Source of the DNA: Marinigracilibium pacificum
Lineage (GTDB): Bacteria > Bacteroidota > Bacteroidia > Cytophagales > Cyclobacteriaceae
Length of the DNA stretch: 64,000 bases
Direction of reading: 5' to 3'
Assembly (NCBI RefSeq): GCF_012926615.1
Contig: NZ_JABBNU010000009.1
Span: 1-64,000, forward strand
The notes under the pieces were generated by a model. The model was not told where the DNA came from. It made no database searches and was given only the letters and a program-made list of their open reading frames with translations. Within the stretch, counting starts at the first letter, position 1. Each line of letters opens with the position of its first letter. Shown piece after piece: positions 1 to 7,864 of the stretch. The translations under genes were made by a program, and so were the position numbers.

Positions 1-322
1 TTAAGCGGTTTGCTATCTTGCCTACATCTATTCAAAGAACTTTGTTTCTTCCACAACGCTTCTCGCTGTTTCCAAACTTGTGAACACTAATCTTTCTTAG
101 CATCCTTCCCCGTTTTGGGAGTGCAAAATTGAAACATATTTTTTAATTCCGCACAACTTTTTTGAAGTTTATTTTTTCTTTTCTTTTTCAAGCGCTAAAC
201 CAAGCTCTTACACCCGGTCCCCAACCCAATAAACTCCTTCTCATTACCTCAATTTCTAGCTTTCTTTCACCGTCTGTTTCCGAAAGGGATTGCAAAGGTA
301 AACACATTTTTCGTAAATGCAA
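1..322 (-). promoter_or_regulatory. Probable rRNA operon leader with tandem promoters, read leftward
   Basis: No gene is visible here. Read on the minus strand, 293-300 is TACCTTTG, an exact match to the Bacteroidota -7 element TAnnTTTG. A TTG at 320-322 lies 19 nt upstream of it, the usual -33 spacing. A second, weaker pair lies at 124-131 (CAATTTTG) with TTG at 154-156. The two -7 regions share a GGGAnTGCAAA context on the plus strand, so they look like duplicated promoters. Further down the transcript, 33-43 reads AAAGTTCTTTG, which resembles the boxA antitermination element seen before Bacteroidota 16S genes. The inference is a strong stable-RNA promoter with 16S rRNA lying to the left of base 1. 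The rRNA itself is not in the window. Confidence 0.6.
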
Positions 323-402
323 CACACCCAAAAAGAAAAAGTTACGCAACCGTTTTAACTACCTATTCCTCAACGGTATATTTTCTCAACTTCCATGAAA
401 AT

Positions 403-432
403 AAAAAAACCGGCCCTTCCCGAGGCCGGTTT
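403..432 (-). terminator. Intrinsic terminator of aspS
   Basis: A perfect stem (410-415 with 424-429, extended by A-T pairs to 407-432) and an 8-nt loop are followed on the minus strand by a T-run. It sits 21 bases beyond the aspS stop. Confidence 0.9.
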
Positions 433-452
433 CAATATTATATTTGAAGAAT

Positions 453-2210
453 TTATTCTTCTTGCTTCTCAATTTTTAAATTTAATTCTTCAAGTTGTGA
501 TTGGTCAATTGTTGCAGGACTATCAATCATAACATCTCTTCCAGAATTATTTTTAGGGAACGCAATAAAATCACGGATAGATTCTGCGCCTCCAAACAAT
601 GCACAAAGCCTGTCAAATCCAAAAGCAATCCCTCCATGTGGTGGTGCACCATATTCAAATGCCTCCATTAGGAATCCAAACTGCTTCTTAGCTTCCTCTT
701 TTGTAAATCCTAAATGATCAAACATTAAAGACTGGGTTACCTGATCATGGATACGAATTGACCCACCTCCAATCTCAACACCATTTATTACAAGGTCATA
801 GGCATTTGCTCTGACAGCCCCAGGGTCAGTATCAAGCTTTGATATATCCTCAGGTTTAGGCGATGTAAACGGATGGTGCATGGCATGATACCTTCCTGAT
901 TCTTCATCCCACTCTAACAAAGGAAAATCAACTACCCATAATGGGGCGAAAACTGAATTATCTCTTAAGCCTAAACGCTTACCCATCTCAAGCCTTAATT
1001 CACAAAGCTGTTTTCTTACCACATCTGTATCTCCTGAAAGAACCAACATCAAGTCACCTTTTTCAGCTCCCATTTTTTCAGCCCATGCTTGAAGTGCATC
1101 GTGGTCAAAGAATTTATCTACTGAAGATTTAAATGTTCCATCTTCATTATACTTAACATAGACTAATCCTTTAGCACCAATTTGCGGTCTTTGAACCCAT
1201 TTGGTCAACTCATCGACCTGCTTTCTTGAATAATCACCACAACCAATAGCGACGATTCCAACTACTAGTTCAGCATCATCAAAAACTTTGAAGCCTTTAT
1301 TCTGAGCAACATCATTTAATTCAATAAATTTCATGTCAAACCTGATATCCGGTTTGTCAGAACCATAAAATTTCATGGCTTCAGAATATGGCATTCTTTT
1401 AAAGTCTTCAACTTCTATTCCTTTAACCTCTTTAAAAAGGAATTTAGTCATTCCCTCGAAAGTATTTAGAATATCCTCCTGCTCAACAAAAGCCATTTCG
1501 CAGTCTATCTGTGTGAATTCTGGCTGTCTGTCAGCTCTAAGGTCTTCGTCTCTGAAACACTTAACAATCTGAAAGTATCTATCATACCCTGACACCATCA
1601 ACAACTGCTTAAAAGTTTGAGGCGACTGTGGAAGGGCATAAAACTCTCCGGGATTCATCCTTGAAGGCACAACAAAGTCTCTAGCTCCTTCAGGAGTAGA
1701 TTTTATCAAAACCGGGGTTTCAACCTCAATGAATTCTTGTGAGTCCAGATATCTTCTTACTGCCTGAGCCAGCTTATGTCTCAACACAAGATTATTACGA
1801 ACAATATTTCTTCTTAGATCAAGGTATCTGTATTTCATTCTTAATTCTTCTCCTCCATCAGTATCGTCTTCGATAGTAAAAGGAGGGACTTTTGAAGAAT
1901 TTAAAATTTCAATCTCATCTACAAACACTTCTACATCACCTGTTGGGATCTTGTCATTTTTAGAAAAACGTTCTTTTACTTCGCCTTTTGCTTTAATAAC
2001 AAATTCTCTTCCCATTTCGCGAACCTTACTAATTACCTCTGTGTTAGTTTCACCTTCCTGAAAGATAAGCTGGGTAATTCCATAACGATCTCGAAGGTCT
2101 ATCCAGATCATTCCTCCTTTATCACGAATTCTTTGTACCCATCCTGAAAGTTCAACACGTTGTCCGGTATTATCAATGCGCAATTCGCCGCAAGTATGTG
2201 TTCGTAACAT
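453..2210 (-). CDS. aspS: Aspartyl-tRNA synthetase
   Basis: Charges tRNA-Asp with aspartate in the cytoplasm. The 585-residue length is normal for the bacterial-type enzyme. Residues 1-105 form the OB-fold anticodon-binding domain. Class II motif 2 is [18 protein letters not shown] at about 219-236. The GAD insertion domain follows at roughly 285-420. Motif 3 (GFDRLCALF) and the ending [12 protein letters not shown] lie near the C-terminus. The start [10 protein letters not shown] matches the family. The gene is alone in its transcription unit, with its own terminator immediately downstream. Whether it is discriminating or non-discriminating was not determined, but asnS in the same window suggests Asn-tRNA is made directly. 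Confidence 0.97.
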   Translation of the reverse strand: MLRTHTCGELRIDNTGQRVELSGWVQRIRDKGGMIWIDLRDRYGITQLIFQEGETNTEVISKVREMGREFVIKAKGEVKERFSKNDKIPTGDVEVFVDEIEILNSSKVPPFTIEDDTDGGEELRMKYRYLDLRRNIVRNNLVLRHKLAQAVRRYLDSQEFIEVETPVLIKSTPEGARDFVVPSRMNPGEFYALPQSPQTFKQLLMVSGYDRYFQIVKCFRDEDLRADRQPEFTQIDCEMAFVEQEDILNTFEGMTKFLFKEVKGIEVEDFKRMPYSEAMKFYGSDKPDIRFDMKFIELNDVAQNKGFKVFDDAELVVGIVAIGCGDYSRKQVDELTKWVQRPQIGAKGLVYVKYNEDGTFKSSVDKFFDHDALQAWAEKMGAEKGDLMLVLSGDTDVVRKQLCELRLEMGKRLGLRDNSVFAPLWVVDFPLLEWDEESGRYHAMHHPFTSPKPEDISKLDTDPGAVRANAYDLVINGVEIGGGSIRIHDQVTQSLMFDHLGFTKEEAKKQFGFLMEAFEYGAPPHGGIAFGFDRLCALFGGAESIRDFIAFPKNNSGRDVMIDSPATIDQSQLEELNLKIEKQEE

Positions 2211-2384
2211 TTGTACTTATATTTTAAATTGGCTACAAATTTATAAAAGGATTCGACAAAATCTTTAATGCTTTTCAAAATCAGGCTGAAACAATTAAAA
2301 TAAATCATAGATTTGCATAGTATTTTTGCTTAATACAAGAAATTCCACAAAATTTCGTTAAATGCGAGACTAACTTTTACGAGA

Positions 2385-2963
2385 ATGAATAAACTATTTT
2401 TAGCTATACTATTAATCACCCTGCCAGCAACAATTAGTTTTGCACAGGAAGGTCTAAGTCTTGAAAAGGCGACAGTAAGCAGTAACTTTGAAGTTAAGAT
2501 TCCTGAAGGATTCACGAAAATGACAGATGAGGAACTTTATTCAAAGTACAGATCAGCAAACCCGGCTGAATTCTCATACATTAGTCCTGATAAGCAATCT
2601 GAATTTATTATTAATAAGGCTGAAACACCTTGGCCTGAAGAAGATCTTGAATTACTTTTTGGCTTTTATAAGGCCACCATTTACGATCTATTTGATGAAA
2701 TTAATATTCTAAGAGAAGAAATCATTGAAATTGATGGCAAAAGAGTAGCTGTTTTGGAAATGGAAACCGTTATTTATCCTGCAGAAAATTCAATGATACC
2801 ACGTCCAACAGTAAGAAAGTACAATTACATACAATATCTCATTCACGATGGCAAAGTCTGGATAATGAGTTTTACTTCTCCTCTTGGTGCAAAGCAAGAC
2901 TGGAAAGAAATAATAGAGATAAGTATGGAAAGTATCCGATTAAAAACTCCAAAGCAAAAGTAA
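2385..2963 (+). CDS. Secreted protein of unknown function, coupled to tadA
   Basis: I do not recognise a named family. The 192-residue product begins with a clear signal peptide (MNKLFLAILLITLPATISFA, then QEG). The mature part is a compact alpha/beta-looking domain: a strand around VSSNFEVKIPEGF, a helix-rich middle (LELLFGFYKATIYDLFDEI), then alternating strands ending in a helix with WKEIIEISMESIR. This order resembles PsbP/Mog1-like small domains, but that is a guess from pattern only. It has no cysteines and no membrane helix after the signal, so it is probably periplasmic. The stop codon is only two bases before the tadA start, so the two are very likely co-transcribed. A TATTTTTG at 2321-2328 could be the -7 element, but no good -33 was found. 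Confidence 0.75.
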   Translation: MNKLFLAILLITLPATISFAQEGLSLEKATVSSNFEVKIPEGFTKMTDEELYSKYRSANPAEFSYISPDKQSEFIINKAETPWPEEDLELLFGFYKATIYDLFDEINILREEIIEIDGKRVAVLEMETVIYPAENSMIPRPTVRKYNYIQYLIHDGKVWIMSFTSPLGAKQDWKEIIEISMESIRLKTPKQK

Positions 2964-2965
2964 TA

Positions 2966-3415
2966 ATGGGCTTGAGTGTGCATTCTGATGAACATTTCAT
3001 GAAAGAAGCCTTGAAACAGGCACAGATTGGATATGAAAATGGGGAAATTCCAGTTGGAGCAGTTGTCGTTTGCGAAAACAGAATTATTGCCAGAGCCTAT
3101 AATCAGACGGAGTTACTTAATGATGTAACCGCACATGCAGAAATGATTGCCATAACCTCTGCTGCTGATTATCTAGGTGGAAAATACCTTGTAGATTGTA
3201 AATTATATGTAACACTTGAGCCTTGCTCTATGTGTGCCGGTGCGCTTGCATGGGCACAGATAAGTGAAATCATTTATGGCGCTCATGACCCGCAAAGAGG
3301 ATTTAGAAGATTATCTCCTTCTCCTTTGCACCCTAAAACAGAAGTGAAATCCGGAATATTGGAAAATGAATGCAAATCATTAATCCAGGATTTTTTTAAA
3401 GATCTGAGAAAATAG
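2966..3415 (+). CDS. tadA: tRNA-specific adenosine deaminase TadA
   Basis: Deaminates adenosine 34 of tRNA-Arg(ACG) to inosine, so one tRNA can read CGU, CGC and CGA. The zinc-dependent cytidine/deoxycytidylate deaminase signature is complete: HAE at residues 57-59 (His57 ligand, Glu59 proton shuttle) and PCSMC at 86-90 (Cys87 and Cys90 ligands). The 149-residue length is typical. The chosen ATG gives the usual DEHFMKEAL beginning. An internal ATG at 2999 would cut into the first helix. It follows the secreted-protein gene by two bases. The expected substrate tRNA is encoded at 40683-40756. Confidence 0.95.
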   Translation: MGLSVHSDEHFMKEALKQAQIGYENGEIPVGAVVVCENRIIARAYNQTELLNDVTAHAEMIAITSAADYLGGKYLVDCKLYVTLEPCSMCAGALAWAQISEIIYGAHDPQRGFRRLSPSPLHPKTEVKSGILENECKSLIQDFFKDLRK

Positions 3416-3582
3416 GCCTTCCGAAACAAGATTGATTTATAAAAATCGGTTAATTTTATAAATAATGGTTGTCACGCAACTAATGCATTGAACTTGACTT
3501 CAAATCAATGTAACATTACATTAAATAAATAGTTATTATATATAAACACATTATTTGTTTAACCAAAAATAAATCTATTAAT

Positions 3583-4188
3583 ATGTCTTTTGAATTACCA
3601 AAGTTACCGTATGCATATGACGCATTAGAACCACACATTGATGCTCAAACAATGGAAATACACCATTCAAAGCACCATGCGGGATACACTGATAAATTAA
3701 ACGCAGCCATTGCAGGAACTGACATGGCTGGAAAAAGCATTGAAGATCTACTTAAAAACAATGTAGATAATGGTGCTGTAAGAAATAATGGTGGTGGATT
3801 TTACAACCACTCTTTATTTTGGGAAATCATGAGTCCAAATGGTGGTGGTGAGCCTTCAGGTGAATTAGCTGATGCTATCAATGCTGCTTATGGTTCTTTT
3901 GATAAATTTAAAGAAGAGTTTTCAAATGCAGCTGCAACAAGATTTGGTTCAGGATGGGCTTGGCTTTGTGTACACCCAGGTGGTAAAGTAGAAGTTTGTT
4001 CTTCTCCTAACCAGGACAATCCATTGATGCCAGGTGTTGGTTGTGGTGGATTCCCAATTTTAGGGCTTGATGTTTGGGAGCACGCATACTACTTAAAATA
4101 TCAGAACAAACGTCCGGATTACATTTCAGCATTCTTTAATGTAATCAACTGGGATAAAGTGGCAGAACTATACGCTGCTAATAAATAA
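3583..4188 (+). CDS. sodA: Superoxide dismutase, Mn type
   Basis: Converts superoxide to oxygen and hydrogen peroxide. The 201-residue length is normal for the Fe/Mn family. The four metal ligands are visible: His27 (in IHHSKHH), His76 (in FYNHSLFW), Asp163 and His167 (in [10 protein letters not shown]). The sequence RNNGGG before His76 and the glutamine in SSPNQDNPL (Gln144) are the pattern of manganese rather than iron enzymes, though cambialistic activity cannot be excluded. There is no signal peptide, so it is cytoplasmic. It is monocistronic, with a strong terminator just downstream. The 167 bases upstream are AT-rich and I found no convincing promoter consensus there. Confidence 0.96.
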   Translation: MSFELPKLPYAYDALEPHIDAQTMEIHHSKHHAGYTDKLNAAIAGTDMAGKSIEDLLKNNVDNGAVRNNGGGFYNHSLFWEIMSPNGGGEPSGELADAINAAYGSFDKFKEEFSNAAATRFGSGWAWLCVHPGGKVEVCSSPNQDNPLMPGVGCGGFPILGLDVWEHAYYLKYQNKRPDYISAFFNVINWDKVAELYAANK

Positions 4189-4213
4189 TATTATTTTAAA
4201 CAGGTGAGCAAAG

Positions 4214-4241
4214 AAAAAGGTCGGGAGTTCCCGACCTTTTT
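4214..4241. terminator. Bidirectional terminator between sodA and the M56 peptidase gene
   Basis: A perfect 13-bp inverted repeat, 4214-4226 with 4229-4241, carries AAAAA on the left flank and TTTTT on the right. It can therefore end transcription of both convergent genes. Confidence 0.9.
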
Positions 4242-4260
4242 CAATTCATAGCATTTTTAT

Positions 4261-6273
4261 TTAGTCAATATCTACATCAAAATCAAAATCTGTATCTGTC
4301 ATTTTGTCCATGATTTTCTTATATTTTTTGTGATGTTCAGGCTTAACCTTTTTACCATTGACTTTTATTTCATTATTCTTTTCTTTCTGAATTACTATTT
4401 GTTCGTCCTTGGAAGAAATATACCCATCTTTAAGCAATTCTGACTTAAGCATTTCATCCCTAAGCTCCATTTCCTTTTCAAATCTGGCCATATCAACCTT
4501 TAGTTTAGCCATCTCTCTTTCTAATTCAAGGTTTGCACGTTCCAATTCTCTTTTTACCTCCTCTTGAATTTTGACCTCATCGAATTCCCTTCTTGCCCTT
4601 TCTACCTCTCTTTCGATCTCGGCCTTAGCTCTTTCCATATCTCTCTTAGCTCTCTCTACCTCTCGTTCAATTCTTCTCTTTTCTTCAGGACTTAAAGTAG
4701 TATCACTTTTATATTTATAATTAAATCTAAAATCTTCCCTTTCCAGAGCCTCCAAAGCACTATTCAAACTTTCTTCAATTTGGAGACTTTCAATATTTAC
4801 ACTCTCCATGATTTCTTTAAAATCGATAGCCTGAATACTTTCCATTGCAGTTTGAACAGAATTTTGAACCTTCTCAGCAAGATTAGCACTCTCTATTACA
4901 ATTACATCATCAGAATTATTAAATACATATTTGATGCCATTGTTTTTTTCAGGGACAGTATCCAAATTGATCACTCTATATTTTGAGCTTCCCGGAAACA
5001 CGCGGTATTCAAAACCATTTGAGTTAGTTACATTGATTGGTTTTGGGGTCTCTTCCGGAGCTAATTCATCAAGAACAGGAACTGGGGCTTTAGGTAACTC
5101 TTCACGAACATTTTCGAGCAATTCCTCTGGCTCTGGCTGCAATTCATAAATCATTGGCTGGGCCTCTGCCTCGTGAGGTGGTTCTGGTACTTTCACCTTC
5201 TGATTTTCACTGTTAGTAGGCACTTCATTCTGGCTTGACTGGAAAAATTTCTTTTTTCCAACATCCATAAAGCTCATTGCTACAACTGCAACAATAAGGA
5301 TTATCAAGGGTAATACTTTATCTTTCATCGTCTTCTTTTGCATTTTAGGTTGAACAATTCGTTGAATACGAAGTAGCAAACTGTGTTTCGACTGCCCACC
5401 TAACTGCATTGCAGGACTGTGACTATTTAAAGCATATTCTTCTAATTTGGTTAATAATTTAGCGTACTGTATTGAAGATGGCTGATAATTGAGAGCGACA
5501 GTATCACAACAAATCTCTCTTTCGTGACGAAGCACATCGCTCAAATACCAAACCATCGGGTGGTAAAAGAATAATATTTCTATGGTTGATTGAATAAAAT
5601 TAATCAGGTAATCACTTCTCTTTATATGTGCCAACTCATGAGCAAGTATAGCTTCAATCTGATTGACAGGCAAACCTGTAACCAACCCAACGGGGATCAA
5701 AATAACAGGCTTAAAATGCCCCATTACCATCGGACCGTAAACCGCTGCTGATTTTAATATTTTAATATCTTTATCGATATTTAAGGAAACCTTTAACTTT
5801 TCAAGAAGTTCATTCCAATGAGAATCTACAATTTCAGTTGCTTTACTCCTTAACATGCGTAAATAAGCATATGACCCTAGTAGTTTTAATCCTAAAAGAA
5901 TTGTCCCTATCATCCAAACAAACACCAACTCGGGTATATAAGGCTTGATTAATAAAGAGATTTTATCCAACAATCCTACAATACCCGAATCCTGAACTGT
6001 TAAAATCTGCTCTACCTGCTCATTAAGCATTGTAAAAGTGAACGCTCTTGCTGATTCAAGCTTATTCCAATGAACCCAGAACGTTTGAACACTCCATGTA
6101 AAACCACCTATCAATGCACCAAATGATAACCAATACATTACATTCGGTTTGTTTTTGACAAAGGGCTTAATCATTAAAAACAAGACCCCTACCAATAAAA
6201 ATTGCCAAAAAGCATGAACCAAGGTCCATCCTAATGATTCAATAATTCGATTATAAATGTCGGGCATTATCAT
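4261..6273 (-). CDS. BlaR1/MecR1-like M56 family membrane metallopeptidase
   Basis: A 670-residue integral membrane zinc protease that would act as the signal-dependent partner of the BlaI repressor encoded just upstream. Hydrophobic helices lie at about 14-36, 46-62, 112-135 and 318-336. The gluzincin motif HELAH is at 212-216, and a third ligand is probable in REICCD (252-257). This is the M56 core. After the last membrane helix comes a Pro/Glu-rich linker (about 350-410), then a very highly charged Arg/Glu heptad stretch (about 530-620) predicted to be a coiled coil. It lacks the penicillin-binding sensor domain of true BlaR1, so the signal is unknown. The ATG at 6273 lies five bases after the blaI stop, so this is a two-gene operon. 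A nearby ATG two codons later is equally possible. Confidence 0.88.
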   Translation of the reverse strand: MIMPDIYNRIIESLGWTLVHAFWQFLLVGVLFLMIKPFVKNKPNVMYWLSFGALIGGFTWSVQTFWVHWNKLESARAFTFTMLNEQVEQILTVQDSGIVGLLDKISLLIKPYIPELVFVWMIGTILLGLKLLGSYAYLRMLRSKATEIVDSHWNELLEKLKVSLNIDKDIKILKSAAVYGPMVMGHFKPVILIPVGLVTGLPVNQIEAILAHELAHIKRSDYLINFIQSTIEILFFYHPMVWYLSDVLRHEREICCDTVALNYQPSSIQYAKLLTKLEEYALNSHSPAMQLGGQSKHSLLLRIQRIVQPKMQKKTMKDKVLPLIILIVAVVAMSFMDVGKKKFFQSSQNEVPTNSENQKVKVPEPPHEAEAQPMIYELQPEPEELLENVREELPKAPVPVLDELAPEETPKPINVTNSNGFEYRVFPGSSKYRVINLDTVPEKNNGIKYVFNNSDDVIVIESANLAEKVQNSVQTAMESIQAIDFKEIMESVNIESLQIEESLNSALEALEREDFRFNYKYKSDTTLSPEEKRRIEREVERAKRDMERAKAEIEREVERARREFDEVKIQEEVKRELERANLELEREMAKLKVDMARFEKEMELRDEMLKSELLKDGYISSKDEQIVIQKEKNNEIKVNGKKVKPEHHKKYKKIMDKMTDTDFDFDVDID

Positions 6274-6278
6274 GGAAT

Positions 6279-6659
6279 TCAGTTTTGAGAATCTTCTAGT
6301 TCATCTAAATATTTCTTAATCTTTTCAAGTTCTGATTTATTAGTATGTTTATTTCCTAACAAATGCATTACCAATTTTGAAGCCGATCCTTGAAAGGTCG
6401 TTTCGAGCAAACGGTCAATTAATCGGTCACTCGTTTGTTTGCGGTCTATTTCAGCTGTATATATATGTGTTTTACCGTGTTTCTCTCTAGAAAGATATTC
6501 TTTTTCATACATTAGTTGCATGATTTTTAAAGTAGTTGTGTACCCGGTATCTTTTTCTTTGGAAAGTTCATCATGTACTTCACGCACAGTGGATGGTCCT
6601 CGTTCCCATAGAACACGTAAAACATCTAATTCAGATTCGGTGGGCTTTGAAACACTCAT
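6279..6659 (-). CDS. BlaI/MecI/CopY family transcriptional repressor
   Basis: A small winged-helix repressor, 126 residues from the ATG at 6659. The longer frame begins only with a TTG 33 bases further out, inside the operator region, so I chose the ATG that gives MSVSKPTESELDVLRVLW. The family pattern is clear: the helix-turn-helix segment STVREVHDEL, then GYTTTLKIMQLMYEKEYL, the wing REKHGKTHIYTA, and a C-terminal dimerisation helix rich in Leu/Lys. In this family the partner M56 protease triggers cleavage of the repressor and derepression of the operon. The three TACGA-N6-TCGTA dyads immediately upstream are the likely binding sites. The regulated function beyond the pair itself is not evident here. 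Confidence 0.92.
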   Translation of the reverse strand: MSVSKPTESELDVLRVLWERGPSTVREVHDELSKEKDTGYTTTLKIMQLMYEKEYLSREKHGKTHIYTAEIDRKQTSDRLIDRLLETTFQGSASKLVMHLLGNKHTNKSELEKIKKYLDELEDSQN

Positions 6660-6670
6660 AATTTTGCTAC

Positions 6671-6742
6671 TACGATTATTTTCGTAATACAATTATATAC
6701 GATTTTATTCGTAGTTAAAAATTATCTACGAAATAATTCGTA
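6671..6742. promoter_or_regulatory. Three-copy operator for the BlaI-like repressor
   Basis: Three 16-bp dyads with identical arms TACGA-N6-TCGTA lie at 6671-6686, 6698-6713 and 6727-6742. Start-to-start spacing is 27 and 29 bp. The nearest dyad is 12 bases before the repressor ATG. Read on the minus strand, all three begin TACGAA. The outer TAC...GTA recalls the TACA...TGTA boxes of BlaI/MecI/CopY. Binding is inferred. The repeats themselves are seen directly. Confidence 0.8.
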
Positions 6743-6788
6743 AAAAAGTGTTAAATGGCAAAGGTTATTGATGAATGGCTAATAGTAA

Positions 6789-7163
6789 TCACCTCTTTTT
6801 CAAAAGTTTATTAATTCTAATTGCTTCATCAAAATAAAATGGTAGGTGTTCAAAAATATCAATTCCTTCATTAACTATGTAGTGTCTGATGTTTTTTTGG
6901 TCTCCTACAAGCATGTTAAAAGGATCTTCCATGTAAATCCCTTTAGTGAAACCGATGATCAAGTGATCTCTTTTTGGATTAAAATAAATCAATGGACCGA
7001 GATAGTCATAGAAAGGCACTTTATACTTTATAGCTTCTGAGACACCCGGTGTTTCTATTAACCATTGTCTTATCTGTTCTGACAATTGGTAAACAGTATC
7101 ATTAAGGTTTTGGGAAAGGTAATCAGTGACCCTGGCATCCGGTTGATTAGGAATCGCCTTCAT
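6789..7163 (-). CDS. DUF1801 (YdhG-like) small protein
   Basis: 124 residues, soluble, with no signal peptide. The pattern fits the DUF1801 family: an N-terminal helix region with the conserved ETPGVSEAIKYKVPFYDY segment, then LIYFNPKRDHLIIGFTKG. Members are small alpha/beta proteins, some linked to iron or stress, without a settled biochemical role. The start overlaps the end of the upstream channel gene by 17 bases, so the two are translationally coupled. Its stop lies about 46 bases from the first operator dyad of the blaI-like promoter. Confidence 0.8.
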   Translation of the reverse strand: MKAIPNQPDARVTDYLSQNLNDTVYQLSEQIRQWLIETPGVSEAIKYKVPFYDYLGPLIYFNPKRDHLIIGFTKGIYMEDPFNMLVGDQKNIRHYIVNEGIDIFEHLPFYFDEAIRINKLLKKR

Positions 7164-7779
7164 AATCGCTATCAGGTTGAATTATTGGTAGGCCTAACTG
7201 ATACTTAATTGCAATGGTTCTCACAATAATCACGCTAGCAACACAGGCTACATCTGCCCAGTTTCTTGTCAGAGGAAAATAATCAAACAATGCAAACAAA
7301 GCTCCTCCAATAATACAAGCACCAGCATAAATCTCTTTTCTGAAAATCAATGGAATTTCATTTATTAATATGTCTCTGGTAATACCTCCTGCTATTCCGG
7401 TTATCATACCCAAAAACATAGCAACCCAATAAGGGTGCCCATATAAAATTGTTTTTTCTATTCCTACGAGAGTAAACATTCCTAAACCGATGGTATCGAA
7501 AATAAAGAATGTATTTTCAAGCCTTACTAACCTGTTTCTGAAAATCACAACAAATATCAGAGCTATAAATATTGTAATAAAAAACTTCGGATCTTGCATC
7601 CAGAAAGGAGTTGCATTTAATAACAAATCACGGATTGTTCCTCCTCCTACAGCTGTAACAATACCAATAACAAAAGATCCAAAAAGGTCAACTTTTGCAG
7701 CGGCTGCAAGTCGGATTCCACTAATTGCAAATACAAACGTCCCTGCGTAATCTATAAATTCAGGAAAAGTAAGCATCAT
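7147..7779 (-). CDS. TRIC/UPF0126 family membrane channel protein
   Basis: A seven-helix inner membrane protein of 210 residues related to prokaryotic trimeric intracellular cation channels (UPF0126, YvgE/YadS type). The two family repeats are visible: AVGGGTIRDLLL in the first half and IAGGITRDILINEIP in the second. These are the glycine-rich bends with a following Arg-Asp. The open frame extends to a TTG at 7830, but that codon lies inside the clpB terminator hairpin, so I start at the ATG at 7779 (MMLTFPEF). It is followed by the overlapping DUF1801 gene. Potassium transport is known for some homologues. The ion here is not established. Confidence 0.88.
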   Translation of the reverse strand: MMLTFPEFIDYAGTFVFAISGIRLAAAAKVDLFGSFVIGIVTAVGGGTIRDLLLNATPFWMQDPKFFITIFIALIFVVIFRNRLVRLENTFFIFDTIGLGMFTLVGIEKTILYGHPYWVAMFLGMITGIAGGITRDILINEIPLIFRKEIYAGACIIGGALFALFDYFPLTRNWADVACVASVIIVRTIAIKYQLGLPIIQPDSDYEGDS

Positions 7780-7811
7780 CGAGATTATATTAATTCCACC
7801 ACCAAAGTAAC

Positions 7812-7840
7812 AAAAAAAAACCGCTGCCAAATGGCAGCGG
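7812..7840 (-). terminator. Intrinsic terminator of clpB
   Basis: A 9-bp GC-rich stem, 7821-7829 with 7832-7840, is followed on the minus strand by nine T residues. It starts 24 bases beyond the clpB stop. Confidence 0.92.
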
Positions 7841-7864
7841 TAACATTATTTAAAACTGAATATA

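Noticed and set aside
162-398. 78-codon plus-strand open frame before aspS
   Set aside because: It lies across the rRNA-type promoter region and a GC-poor leader. Its composition has no protein-like pattern and no start signal.
7780-7830. Upstream extension of the TRIC-type protein to a TTG
   Set aside because: It runs into the clpB terminator hairpin. The ATG at 7779 fits the family.
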